Positions 13,056-21,767 of a DNA stretch of 46,322 nucleotides are shown here, one piece after another. The position numbers were made by a program, and so were the translations under genes. Under the pieces are notes generated by a model, which was not told the origin of the DNA, ran no database searches, and saw only the letters and a program-made list of their open reading frames with translations. How positions within the stretch are numbered: the stretch's first letter is position 1; every line of letters starts with the position of its first letter. The stretch comes from a virus. Where the stretch lies: positions 1-46,322 of IMG/VR virus record IMGVR_UViG_3300035130_000135. One strand, given 5' to 3'.

Positions 13056-13084
13056 TTGACATATTTGTAAGATTTTCGTATCTT
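13056..13084 (+). promoter_or_regulatory. Promoter of the head operon (leaderless)
   Basis: TTGACA (13056-13061), 17-base spacer, TATCTT (13079-13084). Seven bases beyond the -10 lies the ATG at 13091. An upstream in-frame ATG at 13085 would not be in this transcript. Confidence 0.75.
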
Positions 13085-13090
13085 ATGAAT

Positions 13091-15109
13091 ATGGCTGGTG
13101 TCTTTCTTTCCTTCCTCAAAAAATTGCAAGATGTCTGGGGCCGTGAGGTGGACCAATCTTCGTGGTCATGGACAAACACACTTCCCCCGCAGGAAAACCC
13201 TGACGATACCACTTCAGAAGACTATTTTGATGTAAGTCAAAATCCGCAAGTTGTCGCAGGCATGGCATATAGTGACGTCTCTCATCTCTTCGTGTCTGCT
13301 AGAGGGATTGAAGACCAAAAAACCGGCAGCTACTTTCCTCCTCAATTGATTTGGACCACCCCTGAACTCGCAGGCGAAGACATTTTTGACATGGTTGGGT
13401 GGCAATTTGATGAGGAGTTTGAGGGAGGTTTTTCTGAGATCATCCGAAGTACTGATGGCCCGTGTAAAACGTATGGACACCAGCCAATTGAATTTGAGTG
13501 GTATATTCGAGACCGCAACCCATTCAAAGGCAAAGCCTTCGTCAAAATGGCATACGCCCGCGATCCCCATAAATACGAATATGATTACAAGGGGAAACCT
13601 GGTATCTATCAGAAGCAGGGCTATGGCGATCCGAAACGGATGAACCCTCAAAACTTCCAATCGTATGCGTATAATCCTTTGTTTAACAATCCCTACGGAA
13701 CCAGCATTAACCGACCCCTCAAATCCTGGATAGAAACCTTCAACAAGGTTTTTGGGTATTGGCGGCACGCGCTCGAAAAAGCCGGGATGGGCTCCTGGGT
13801 AGCGTATGGCAAAGACTCCTGGTTTTACGGCAAAAACAATGTTTTTGGTCAGAAGATGATTGACAAGGTCATTACCCAACTCAAACTACTCAAATCAGGA
13901 ACCTACACGATATTTCCTGAAAGTGCTCAACTGAAAAATGAAAAGCTCCAACTCGAAGCGCAGGCTTTTCTTGACTGGTACACGGCCTTTTGTGAGGTCG
14001 TTTCGCTGATTTATACAGGAACCACTGGAGCCTTGAAGGAAGAAGAATACGGAGCCAGGGCCGCGAAAGAATCCACAGACGTAAGGGAAAAGAGCCAGAA
14101 AGAAAAATTCAATGCGATGCGGGTTCAAAACTTCTGGACATGGAAATTTATCCCGCGCTTTTGCGCAGTCAATTTCAGGCCCTCACAGATACGCAGTACT
14201 CCTACGCTCCAACTGATTCCGATCAACCTGATCACGCCAACGACCCCCAAAGACCAGGATACCCAAGATGAGGTCAGGGATGGTGATGGCGAAGAATCGC
14301 AACAACGCGAAAAGATTGAAGTCCGTACTAAAAAAGACGAAAAGTCTGACGAATCCCAAGAAATGATGGGAATAGAATTGCAAGAAGAAGGGGAAAAAGA
14401 GAAACCATATACCCCACCTGTAGCGATTCCGCCGGGGTATGTAGACTTTCCAAGTACTGAACCAGTTCCCCTTGAATATCAAGAGGGATTAGAGGCAGCC
14501 AAAGCCTATTTAGCAGCGATGCCGGTCAAAAACTTTCCTGAGGTGCAACCAGGAGAGGCACATCAGATTTTTACCGTGAAGCGATTACGCTCATTTGATG
14601 ATCCCGCTCCGTTGCTAGAAGAGTTGAAACAAGCGATTATCCCGACTTTAGGAGAGAGCGAGTACACCGCATGGTCACTCTATTGGACTGATGCGATTGC
14701 GATCTTTCAGAGCTATGGACTTGAGAAACCCTCTCCTGAACTCAGGAGCAGCCTCATTGCCTCATTTCGGCAAGCCCGACAGAATGCCCTCAACGAAGGG
14801 TTTTATCAGAATGCTAAGGCAAAGGGCGCGGTGGGCTTACGCCTGAAAGAAAATCCTACGGTGAAAGAGCATCATCTAGATGAGATTCCCTGGAAAGATA
14901 TTGCTATTCCGATTGATCACCAGGAATTGCAGGTAGGAGGCCGATTACGAATTCCAATGAATTTTGGATGTGTCCATACGTATGAGGCAGTTTTCGATCT
15001 CGCGGACTTGACACCTGAAAGTGAATGGCCCGAAAAATTTCCGGGCGAAACGTACAAATATTATGCCCAACCAGCGCCAGAAGAAGGAAAGAAAGAAAAT
15101 GAAGAATGA
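13091..15109 (+). CDS. Portal protein, Mu gp29-like, with possible MuF-like C-terminal domain
   Basis: About 672 aa. Residues 1-370 fit a DUF935-type (Mu gp29-like) portal, the dodecameric ring through which DNA enters the head; WRHALEKAGMGSW near 220 and the long helix after YTGTTGALKEEEYG are typical. A charged linker follows (about 385-450, GDGEESQQREKIEVRTKKDE). The C-terminal 180 residues (FRQARQNALNEGFYQNA and the closing FGCVHTYEAV) look like a MuF/SPP1 gp7-type head morphogenesis domain, here fused instead of separate. Start at 13091 because the promoter places transcription there; 13085 is the alternative. Confidence 0.85.
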   Translation: MAGVFLSFLKKLQDVWGREVDQSSWSWTNTLPPQENPDDTTSEDYFDVSQNPQVVAGMAYSDVSHLFVSARGIEDQKTGSYFPPQLIWTTPELAGEDIFDMVGWQFDEEFEGGFSEIIRSTDGPCKTYGHQPIEFEWYIRDRNPFKGKAFVKMAYARDPHKYEYDYKGKPGIYQKQGYGDPKRMNPQNFQSYAYNPLFNNPYGTSINRPLKSWIETFNKVFGYWRHALEKAGMGSWVAYGKDSWFYGKNNVFGQKMIDKVITQLKLLKSGTYTIFPESAQLKNEKLQLEAQAFLDWYTAFCEVVSLIYTGTTGALKEEEYGARAAKESTDVREKSQKEKFNAMRVQNFWTWKFIPRFCAVNFRPSQIRSTPTLQLIPINLITPTTPKDQDTQDEVRDGDGEESQQREKIEVRTKKDEKSDESQEMMGIELQEEGEKEKPYTPPVAIPPGYVDFPSTEPVPLEYQEGLEAAKAYLAAMPVKNFPEVQPGEAHQIFTVKRLRSFDDPAPLLEELKQAIIPTLGESEYTAWSLYWTDAIAIFQSYGLEKPSPELRSSLIASFRQARQNALNEGFYQNAKAKGAVGLRLKENPTVKEHHLDEIPWKDIAIPIDHQELQVGGRLRIPMNFGCVHTYEAVFDLADLTPESEWPEKFPGETYKYYAQPAPEEGKKENEE

Positions 15110-15275
15110 TAGATGGGAAAATATGAAATTAGCCTATAGCAGGCTTGAAGAGGGAGAAAAGCTCTATTATAATGAATATGATGATATGTATTTTACGGAA
15201 AAGGAGCTTTCTCTTGATAATCTTCTACCCGATCCCGATCTAAGCTTAGAGGGAACGTTCAAAGAGATAGCATGA
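15099..15275 (+). CDS. Hypothetical acidic protein, 58 aa
   Basis: Starts inside the end of the portal gene (11-base overlap) with GAAGGAAAG upstream, and overlaps the next gene by 4 bases. Acidic and Tyr-rich (YYNEYDDMYF). A longer frame from 15021 is rejected as too deep in the portal gene. Function unknown. Confidence 0.6.
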   Translation: MKNDRWENMKLAYSRLEEGEKLYYNEYDDMYFTEKELSLDNLLPDPDLSLEGTFKEIA

Positions 15276-15553
15276 AGCAATTTCGATTTGAGTTTAGCGA
15301 AGAACAGCAAGTGATTAATCAGGAAATGTCTGAGGAATTACGAGAATTTGCAGCCTTAGAAGGATGCGAATTAGGGGAATGTGTATCGATATTATTGGCG
15401 CTTACTGAATATCCGAGCTATATTAGCGATGTCCTGAAAGACGCGCTGGCAACGGAAGTTAGTCGAATATATAGGCATTTTCAAGAACATGCCGAGATCA
15501 TAACAACGGAAGAAACGATTACACGAACATTTAAGGAGTTGCTGTGGAAGTGA
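15272..15553 (+). CDS. Hypothetical acidic protein, 93 aa
   Basis: ATGA-coupled to the preceding gene. Mainly helical, acidic, with a Cys pair near residues 31-37. No motif. Position between portal and protease suggests a head-assembly accessory or unrelated insertion. Confidence 0.65.
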   Translation: MKQFRFEFSEEQQVINQEMSEELREFAALEGCELGECVSILLALTEYPSYISDVLKDALATEVSRIYRHFQEHAEIITTEETITRTFKELLWK

Positions 15554-15577
15554 CTACAAAGAGATAGGAGGGTTTAA

Positions 15578-15859
15578 ATGTTGATTCTTTTAAGTGTCCC
15601 GGATGCTATCTATCAACCACAAGGTCCTAAAGCAAGTGATTTGAAATGTGAATTTCGGGATATTCAAAAACGCATCCAGGGGCTTGGATATGCCTGTGAG
15701 ATATTGCCAAAATGTGTTGATATAATTCGCGTTCAGCATGATAGCAATGAAGGTCTAGAGACTGCTGTTATCCCATTAAGCGAGAGAGATCTTGATAGGC
15801 TTGAACGGATTTTCGAGGAACGCATCAGGAGCAAGAGAAGAAAGAAGAAAGAAGCATGA
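15578..15859 (+). CDS. Hypothetical protein, 93 aa
   Basis: AGGAGG ribosome site 8 bases before ATG. Small alpha/beta-looking protein with a strongly basic C-terminal tail (RIRSKRRKKKEA), which could bind nucleic acid. Last gene before the terminator at 15919-15967. Confidence 0.65.
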   Translation: MLILLSVPDAIYQPQGPKASDLKCEFRDIQKRIQGLGYACEILPKCVDIIRVQHDSNEGLETAVIPLSERDLDRLERIFEERIRSKRRKKKEA

Positions 15860-15918
15860 TACGATAAATACTACATGATGGCACACGCGGGTTGAGTCGC
15901 TCTCACCTACGCAGATTA

Positions 15919-15967
15919 GGAGGCCGGTATGGAGGCCATACCCTCTATACCGATGCCTCCTTTTTTT
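15919..15967 (+). terminator. Rho-independent terminator with alternative fold
   Basis: GGAGGCCGGTAT (15919-15930) pairs with ATACCG and GCCTCC (15947-15952, 15955-15960; two bases bulged), followed by seven T. GGTATGG/CCATACC (15926-15932 with 15936-15942) is a competing inner hairpin, so the element could switch between terminating and not. Most of the gene-free stretch 15860-15979 is this element. Confidence 0.75.
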
Positions 15968-15979
15968 GTGCCCTGAAAC

Positions 15980-16138
15980 ATGAGAAAAGCAGGAACGATA
16001 GAAATCGAGTGTAACATTAGTTTTAAAGTGTCGTTTTGGCAAGCTCTGAAAATCCGGCTTGCCGGAAAAGGGGCGGAAAAGCTCATCATGGCACTCGCAA
16101 AAAGCATTGCAGAGGATAATAATGAAATCAATAGATAG
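15980..16138 (+). CDS. Hypothetical basic protein, 52 aa
   Basis: Short frame after the terminator: basic, amphipathic (FWQALKIRLAGKGAEKLIMALAKSIA). It overlaps the next gene by 17 bases. No clear ribosome site, so moderate support only. Confidence 0.45.
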   Translation: MRKAGTIEIECNISFKVSFWQALKIRLAGKGAEKLIMALAKSIAEDNNEINR

Positions 16139-16352
16139 AGCTTATATGAAGTGTGATGTCTGTGGATGGCGTGGTCGTCTTGCTGAGTGCGGAGATGTCG
16201 AGCATGATGATGGAGCCTTTGATTGTCCTAACTGCCACCAATCCTGTACGGATGATTGGGAGCGGGAAAAGTTGGAAATTATCCAACGGATCGCTTATCT
16301 GCTCACGCTGACTACCGATGTACCCGCGAAGTTTATGGAGTTATTGCGATAA
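16122..16352 (+). CDS. Small zinc-ribbon protein, 76 aa
   Basis: Start at 16122 with AGAGGATAA upstream. Two CxxC knuckles (CDVCG near residue 10 and CPNCH near 36) with a further Cys (SCTDDW) form a zinc ribbon; the C-terminal half is helical. Its stop overlaps the next start by one base (TAATG). Such ribbons in head operons are of unknown role. Confidence 0.7.
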   Translation: MKSIDRAYMKCDVCGWRGRLAECGDVEHDDGAFDCPNCHQSCTDDWEREKLEIIQRIAYLLTLTTDVPAKFMELLR

Positions 16353-17788
16353 TGCCAGTACAGGAATGTAATTTAGAGGAAAAACCTGGGTATCAATGGG
16401 GTGATGGTGGCAAGTGCTATACCTATACCCCTGGAGATGAAGAGAGTCGCAAGGACGCCAAACGAAAAGCCTACGTACAGGGCTATGCGATAGGGGAGTT
16501 AAGCGAAATGGAAATTGAAGAATATCAACTAAATGATTTGTCTGAGCTTGCAAATATTTTGAATGTGCCTGTGCTGACAACTGGGGAATTTCAGGGACAC
16601 AAAGGCCCCCCTGTGATTGTAGATGAGCAGAAATTTCAGCGGCTTTTAGAGGGGTCAAATCGGTTTCGTCCTTTCTTGAAAGAAGCCCTCAAAACTGGAA
16701 TTATGCCAGGAAACCCTGATTTTTTTCAACGGCTTCACAAACCGATGCCAGCGCCCATTACCTTCAATCACCAGGTATTAGAGGATGATAAAATCAAAGA
16801 ATCCCTGAAAGATGTAGATGTAGAATTTTCAACAACGCTTGTCGCAGATGATGAGTTTCCAGATGGGAAACCCTGGATTGTTGAACGGTTTTCAGGTGTT
16901 AACCCCCTGGCTGCTGATATTATCCAACGATTTTTTACAAAACGGTCCGTTGAGATCATGGAGTTGAACGATCCGGAAACGGGAGAACGGCTGCCTGTGA
17001 TTATTTCAACGGCCTTTCTGGATAAATCTACCCCGCCTGCGGTTCCGGGGCAGTCTGATGATCTCCTTGTGGAGTTTGCCGGACTGGATGAATCGCATTA
17101 TGTGATCACGACAGATGAACCCTTAATATTACAAGGAGTTACCAACATGGCTGAAAAGAAGCAAGAGCAAGACAAGTCGGTTGATGTCTCTGAACTCCAA
17201 CAGATGCAAGAGGCATTAGCCGCAAGAGATCAGGCTTTCGCAGAATTACAGGCTAAAGTTGCTAAGCTTGAAGAAGAGCGAAAAAAAGCAATTGAGCTTG
17301 CAAATCAGGAGAAAGCCGAAAAGGAAGAAGCCACTAAAGAAGTCCAGGAACTTCAGGCTATCCGAAACGAAGTCAAGGAACTTCGAGCGAAAAATGATGA
17401 GCTTGATAGTGATAAGCTGATCAATCACCTCTTACGATTCCGTAAGGTGAATGAGAGCACCTTTCAAGTATCCCCTGCCTATCAGCAGATTGTCGAGCCG
17501 ATTATCCGAAAGAACGGGGTGATTGAATTAGCAGAGGGCGAAAGCTATCGTCAGGCAATGGAAAACGTGTTTGACGAAATTGCTGAACTCGCGAGCAAAG
17601 ATGCCTTGTTACTGCCTCTCACGACGCAGGGCAAAAAGCCGTATTCACGCGAAGATGAAAACAAACCTAAAGATTTCGATGAGGAAGTGCATGAACTTAT
17701 GCAGGCTGAACACCTTGAACTAGGTGAGGCTATTGAGCGTGTCACAGCACAGCATCGAAAGGCTAAAGAAGCCCAAAAGGAGGCATAA
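16352..17788 (+). CDS. Prohead protease / scaffold fusion protein
   Basis: 478 aa. The first 45 residues carry GYQWGDGGKCYTY followed by SRKDAKRKAYVQGYAIGE, a pattern I associate with N termini of phage prohead protease/scaffold proteins. Residues 50-270 would hold the protease or its degenerate form. Residues 275-360 are a long coiled coil rich in Glu, Lys and Gln (scaffold), and the rest is helical. Scaffolds direct capsid shell assembly and are usually degraded by the linked protease. The position just before the decoration and major capsid genes agrees. Catalytic residues were not identified with confidence. Start at 16352, in the TAATG overlap. Confidence 0.7.
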   Translation: MPVQECNLEEKPGYQWGDGGKCYTYTPGDEESRKDAKRKAYVQGYAIGELSEMEIEEYQLNDLSELANILNVPVLTTGEFQGHKGPPVIVDEQKFQRLLEGSNRFRPFLKEALKTGIMPGNPDFFQRLHKPMPAPITFNHQVLEDDKIKESLKDVDVEFSTTLVADDEFPDGKPWIVERFSGVNPLAADIIQRFFTKRSVEIMELNDPETGERLPVIISTAFLDKSTPPAVPGQSDDLLVEFAGLDESHYVITTDEPLILQGVTNMAEKKQEQDKSVDVSELQQMQEALAARDQAFAELQAKVAKLEEERKKAIELANQEKAEKEEATKEVQELQAIRNEVKELRAKNDELDSDKLINHLLRFRKVNESTFQVSPAYQQIVEPIIRKNGVIELAEGESYRQAMENVFDEIAELASKDALLLPLTTQGKKPYSREDENKPKDFDEEVHELMQAEHLELGEAIERVTAQHRKAKEAQKEA

Positions 17789-17791
17789 CTC

Positions 17792-18172
17792 ATGGCAGCA
17801 GGAAGAGGATGGAACATTGATCATAATGGTGACGTGGCTGTGGATTTTAGCGAAGACGTTTCTGAATTCGATTTAGTGACCGCAGCCGGGGCGGTATGCG
17901 GATCTGGCGAAGTGGCTGCCGGGGCGGTCTCACGGGATATTGACATTAGTGCTGATGGGGCGCGGGGTGAATACCACACACGTGGAAAATTTGTCGGGTT
18001 ATGCGCAGCCGCGATTACAGATGTCACGGTTCCAATTAAACCCGCCGCGTCAGGAACGATAACGCCAGCCGATACCGATAAAGACTATTGTGTTGGATGG
18101 CCATTACATACACAAGCAACGGTCGGGGGTCAGGTTGAGTATATCTGGGCTCCTGGCTATTATGCGGTATAA
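17792..18172 (+). CDS. Capsid decoration/stabilisation protein (DUF2190-like)
   Basis: 126 aa, Gly/Ala/Val-rich and beta-rich, with the VAAGAVSR and GKFVG-type segments that recur in DUF2190 head proteins, which trim or stabilise HK97-type capsids. AAGGAGG precedes the ATG. It lies directly between scaffold and major capsid protein, the usual place. Confidence 0.7.
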   Translation: MAAGRGWNIDHNGDVAVDFSEDVSEFDLVTAAGAVCGSGEVAAGAVSRDIDISADGARGEYHTRGKFVGLCAAAITDVTVPIKPAASGTITPADTDKDYCVGWPLHTQATVGGQVEYIWAPGYYAV

Positions 18173-18187
18173 GGAGGATAATTCACG

Positions 18188-19174
18188 ATGGCAATGTATA
18201 CACGAGAACTTAAGACCTTCGGTGAGTTATCCTATGCTCACCGAGACGAAAACGAAAACCTAATCTATAATGCTGTCGCACCGGCGATGGAAATGGAGCT
18301 AGAGGCCGGGCAATATCGTGAGCTTGATCAGCGAGCCCATTATTTCGAGAAAGCTGCTAATATGTCGAAGTTTACGATCCCGACGGCTCACCAGTTTGGA
18401 GATACGGTACGATATTTTACGATTACCCCTATTTCTGATGCCTTTGAATTTAGCAAAGTGGACTTGTGGCAAGCCGATTTATATGGCAAAGGCAAGGCCG
18501 CCAAGATGATCAAAGAACATCAAGAAATTATCGCCTGGGGATTAAAGCATATCAAGGAAAAGGCAATGTATACTTTCGCCTCCAACAATAGTAACTTTGA
18601 GGGAGCCACGTATTATACAGATGCCGCAACGGCCTGGTCGAGCACTGGATTAGCGGATATGAAAGATGATATTCTCGCAGCCCGGCTCGTTCGAAAGGGT
18701 TTGAATAAGATGAGTCTATCTGATACGTCGTCAATCTATGCGATGGTTAACGAAACGCTGAATCAATCAACTGTTGTATCAGGATCGCGAAGAGATGGAT
18801 CTGTTGATGTCAATCCGACTGTAGAATTTTTGAAAATGTATTTCCAAATGACCTATGTTGATATTGCCTCTGGAGAAATAATTGACGATAGCTCAGATCC
18901 AACGGATACCGGGCTGAGTGAGATTTGGGGCGACAAGATCTTACTTCAAAAATTCTCACCAACCAGCGCCAAAAGCGAATATCGACCGTCATTTGTTAAA
19001 CATTTGATTTTCCGACCGCTCAAACGGGGAGAACCCAATGAGGGATGGTTTGTCCTGAAGACAGAAACTGATGAAGAAGGCGGGGTAGGTATGGAAAAAT
19101 ATGCTACCTGGAACTATTATCAGTATCTCTCCCATGAGCCGTCTTTTGGGTATCGAATCGATAATGTCTATTAA
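18188..19174 (+). CDS. Major capsid protein (HK97-fold candidate)
   Basis: 328 aa, AAGGAGG ribosome site. Head-operon position, size and composition (mixed alpha/beta, aromatic C-terminal region) suit a major capsid protein. The N terminus resembles the N-arm/E-loop region of HK97-fold shells. Expected to form the shell around the portal and to assemble on the scaffold at 16352. Identification is by position and size more than by motif. Confidence 0.7.
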   Translation: MAMYTRELKTFGELSYAHRDENENLIYNAVAPAMEMELEAGQYRELDQRAHYFEKAANMSKFTIPTAHQFGDTVRYFTITPISDAFEFSKVDLWQADLYGKGKAAKMIKEHQEIIAWGLKHIKEKAMYTFASNNSNFEGATYYTDAATAWSSTGLADMKDDILAARLVRKGLNKMSLSDTSSIYAMVNETLNQSTVVSGSRRDGSVDVNPTVEFLKMYFQMTYVDIASGEIIDDSSDPTDTGLSEIWGDKILLQKFSPTSAKSEYRPSFVKHLIFRPLKRGEPNEGWFVLKTETDEEGGVGMEKYATWNYYQYLSHEPSFGYRIDNVY

Positions 19175-19418
19175 ACATAGTGGTTTAGCTGGCATTTTAA
19201 CTTCACGGCAAGCCCCGATGATGACGAAAACATCATCACGGGGCCGCCGGGGCCTCATTCGGCGAATGCAGTATCCAAACGGAGTAATGCGCAAAGTCGA
19301 AGGACGCTCTATGCAAGAATGTACAGCGAACGCTATCGAACAAGCTCGCAAGGATGGCTATGATTTCCGCAAGGGATCGGACGTTGCCCTGTGGGAAAAT
19401 GGAAAACGAGGAGAATAA
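19164..19418 (+). CDS. Hypothetical head protein, 84 aa
   Basis: Overlaps the end of the capsid gene by 11 bases. Basic N-terminal half (SSRGRRGLIRR), then a short alpha/beta segment. The start is uncertain: ATG at 19164 gives no ribosome site, and 19267 (MQYPNG) is possible. Function unknown. Confidence 0.5.
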   Translation: MSIKHSGLAGILTSRQAPMMTKTSSRGRRGLIRRMQYPNGVMRKVEGRSMQECTANAIEQARKDGYDFRKGSDVALWENGKRGE

Positions 19419-19420
19419 TT

Positions 19421-19651
19421 ATGGTAACTAGACGCATGGAATTACGCAGAGATCCGAACGGGCCGGAATTAGCCTGGGATCTGAAAGCAGAATCGATGGT
19501 TAAGATGATTGCCCAGGCGCGGGAGATTTGTGAGGCACACAATCGCAAGTTCACGCCCCGTGATGTGTTGGTCTGGGAAAGCCCAGAAAACTTAGCCAAA
19601 GAAAAGAAAGCTGAAAAACCGAAACCAAAAGTCGAAAGAAAGGAGAAATAA
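19421..19651 (+). CDS. Hypothetical head protein, 76 aa
   Basis: GAGGAG at 19409-19414 sets the ATG at 19421. Helical core, then a Lys/Pro/Glu-rich tail (KEKKAEKPKPKVERKEK) typical of flexible tethers. It lies between capsid and connector genes, so it may bridge head components. Confidence 0.6.
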   Translation: MVTRRMELRRDPNGPELAWDLKAESMVKMIAQAREICEAHNRKFTPRDVLVWESPENLAKEKKAEKPKPKVERKEK

Positions 19652-19654
19652 GCT

Positions 19655-20776
19655 ATGAAACGAAATTACTATTTAGGAATTGTGGCAATTGCGGTCTTGC
19701 TTCTAGTTGGGATTTTCATGCAAGTTCCGCTTGCAAAAGAGGAGTCTACATCATCACGAAGTACGCAAACCTGGGAAGGGATTTTACCAGGTATTTCCAC
19801 TGAACGCGGTGGAACCTATGCGATTAATATCGCCATGACCCAGAGTACGGTCGGGATGGATGTGAGCGAAGAATCGACAACGACGAATGCCCTCTATGAA
19901 ATCGAAAGCGTGACCCACACGACAAGTGGAACTCCGGCTGTTGGGTTCGGCACGAAAAAAACCTGGACGCTTCAACAGGACGCGGCTGGCGCGAACCTGG
20001 AAGATGCCGGATACATTGGATTTCAATGGGCAGATGAGACGGAAGATACAGAGGATGCAGATTTTGTGATTGGCAACATGGCCGCCGGGGCGGCGGCTGC
20101 CACTAAATTCACCTTTGGCAGTACAGGCATCTTGACCCTTGTCGGTGGGGCTACTGCCGACAATGTTACAGCAGCCACAGAATTGAACATTACGGAAACC
20201 AATATTCAATTGACTGGCGCTCTGGACTTAGAGGGTGGCGATATCAAGGTGAATGACGATTCAGGGGACTACAACTTCGCTATCGAAACCGACTCAACGG
20301 ATAATGCGTTCTCGATTGATTCTGGGGCATCAACGCTTAATACTGATGGTTTAACCGTCACATTCAATCAGGCTGGTGGTGATTATGATGTTGTTTTTGA
20401 AACTGATAATGTAACTGATGCATTGAAGGTAGATGCTGGCACGGATACTGTTCAGTTAGGGTCATGGCAGACGTGGGAAATTGCGACATCGACAGCACAG
20501 AGTTACTCAATTTCAAGCTCAAGCAAGGCACAGGTCCACATCCAGACCTATGCAGGTGAGGCAACGGCCCACCTCATGACTGATCTGCTAACCTCACCTG
20601 GTGCCGGTGGGGTTGTTGTAATAAAAACCGGGGGAACAAATGATGTATTGATTGATACAGAAGGTGCAGAAACTATTGATGGTGGGGCAGATTATGATCT
20701 TGATGGTTCTTATGAGTCAGTCATGTTGATTAATGATGGTAGTAACTGGTTTGTCATTGGTCCGTATTTAGAATAA
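19655..20776 (+). CDS. Membrane-anchored beta-rich structural-module protein
   Basis: 373 aa. The N terminus (residues 1-26) is a signal-anchor: basic start, then a hydrophobic helix (YYLGIVAIAVLLLVGIFM) with no clear cleavage site. The rest is low-complexity, Thr/Ala/Gly/Asp-rich beta repeat (TDGLTVTFNQAGGDYDV) and ends in YLE, like trimeric fibre or surface proteins. AAAGGAG precedes the ATG. A membrane anchor inside a head operon is unusual: it may be displayed on the infected cell, or be a fibre whose anchor is later removed. It shares this design with the protein at 33522. Confidence 0.65.
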   Translation: MKRNYYLGIVAIAVLLLVGIFMQVPLAKEESTSSRSTQTWEGILPGISTERGGTYAINIAMTQSTVGMDVSEESTTTNALYEIESVTHTTSGTPAVGFGTKKTWTLQQDAAGANLEDAGYIGFQWADETEDTEDADFVIGNMAAGAAAATKFTFGSTGILTLVGGATADNVTAATELNITETNIQLTGALDLEGGDIKVNDDSGDYNFAIETDSTDNAFSIDSGASTLNTDGLTVTFNQAGGDYDVVFETDNVTDALKVDAGTDTVQLGSWQTWEIATSTAQSYSISSSSKAQVHIQTYAGEATAHLMTDLLTSPGAGGVVVIKTGGTNDVLIDTEGAETIDGGADYDLDGSYESVMLINDGSNWFVIGPYLE

Positions 20777-21276
20777 TGAGCGAATATTACAGCACACAGA
20801 CAACGGTAGGGCTCCTGATCTCGACAAGTCGGCTTGCCGGATTTACCGATCCGGATAAGGACGGGACCCCAAATACCGACATTCTGGAGTATGGGTTTAA
20901 GGCGGCACGGTCGCTGATCCGAGCCTATTTAAAACGAGACTACAATACCGATACGATTGACGCCTGGACCGATAGCACCTGTCCTGACTTTGTAGGATTT
21001 CTTTCGGATTGTTTGTGTGCTCGCCTGTTTTATCAGAAGAACCCCAGGTTTCAGGAAGCGGCTAACAGCATGTATGATGAGGCCGTTCAAATGCTCAAAG
21101 ACATCAGAAATGGGGATCTAGATATTTACGGAATAGATCGAGATGTTACGCATCTTGACGACCTGATTGAAACCGGATCAATTGATTCCGACTTCGATCC
21201 TGAGCGTGAATTGGATGACATGACAGTGCGAACAACCTGGGTTAACCCCGATGCTAGGGATTTGGAGAATTATTAA
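20776..21276 (+). CDS. Head-tail connector (DUF1320-like)
   Basis: 166 aa, starting in a one-base TAATG overlap. The helical arrangement (DILEYGFKAARSLIRAYLKRDY, then SDCLCARLFYQKNP) fits the Mu gp36/DUF1320 head-completion family, which seals the portal after packaging. Acidic C-terminal tail. Position between head and tail genes agrees. Confidence 0.65.
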   Translation: MSEYYSTQTTVGLLISTSRLAGFTDPDKDGTPNTDILEYGFKAARSLIRAYLKRDYNTDTIDAWTDSTCPDFVGFLSDCLCARLFYQKNPRFQEAANSMYDEAVQMLKDIRNGDLDIYGIDRDVTHLDDLIETGSIDSDFDPERELDDMTVRTTWVNPDARDLENY

Positions 21277-21278
21277 GT

Positions 21279-21755
21279 ATGGCGGATTATCAATTAGATA
21301 TTTTTGAGGCGATTGACGCCCGCATGACGACGTATATGGCAAGCGGGCAAGCCTTAGAGGATATTGTCACCTGTCATGTGAGCTACGATCAGAATGATAT
21401 TCCGCCTGATTTCGGGGCATATCCTCCCATCTGCCTGATTGAACAAGCTGGGGAGATGAATTCTGATGTGATTTCGATTCCAGCGATTATGTCACGCCAT
21501 GCGTTTCCGGTACGCTGGCAGATTTTTACGGAACACGCCAACTACGATGTAGATCACAAGGCCGCTGAACTCATGAAACTTGTCAAAATCGTGTTTAGTC
21601 AGTGGCAATTAGGGATTAGCAATTTGCTCGTTAGCGCCCCTGTCATGCGATTAGGGATTCCAGGAAGGGCAGAATTCGCACAGCTCATGAATGGGGGAGC
21701 GGAAATGACCATTACATATGAATATGTAGACGTGAGTGCATTACCCACGTCTTAA
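21279..21755 (+). CDS. Tail terminator / neck protein
   Basis: 158 aa alpha/beta protein immediately upstream of the tail tube gene. Size and the central pattern (FPVRWQIFTEHANYDVDHKA) fit tail-terminator or minor neck proteins of siphophages, which cap the tail tube. The family assignment is mainly positional. Confidence 0.55.
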   Translation: MADYQLDIFEAIDARMTTYMASGQALEDIVTCHVSYDQNDIPPDFGAYPPICLIEQAGEMNSDVISIPAIMSRHAFPVRWQIFTEHANYDVDHKAAELMKLVKIVFSQWQLGISNLLVSAPVMRLGIPGRAEFAQLMNGGAEMTITYEYVDVSALPTS

Positions 21756-21767
21756 AGGAGTAAAACT

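Noticed and set aside
13214-13879. 221-aa reading frame on the - strand
   Set aside because: Antisense to the portal gene, no promoter or ribosome site; codon shadow.
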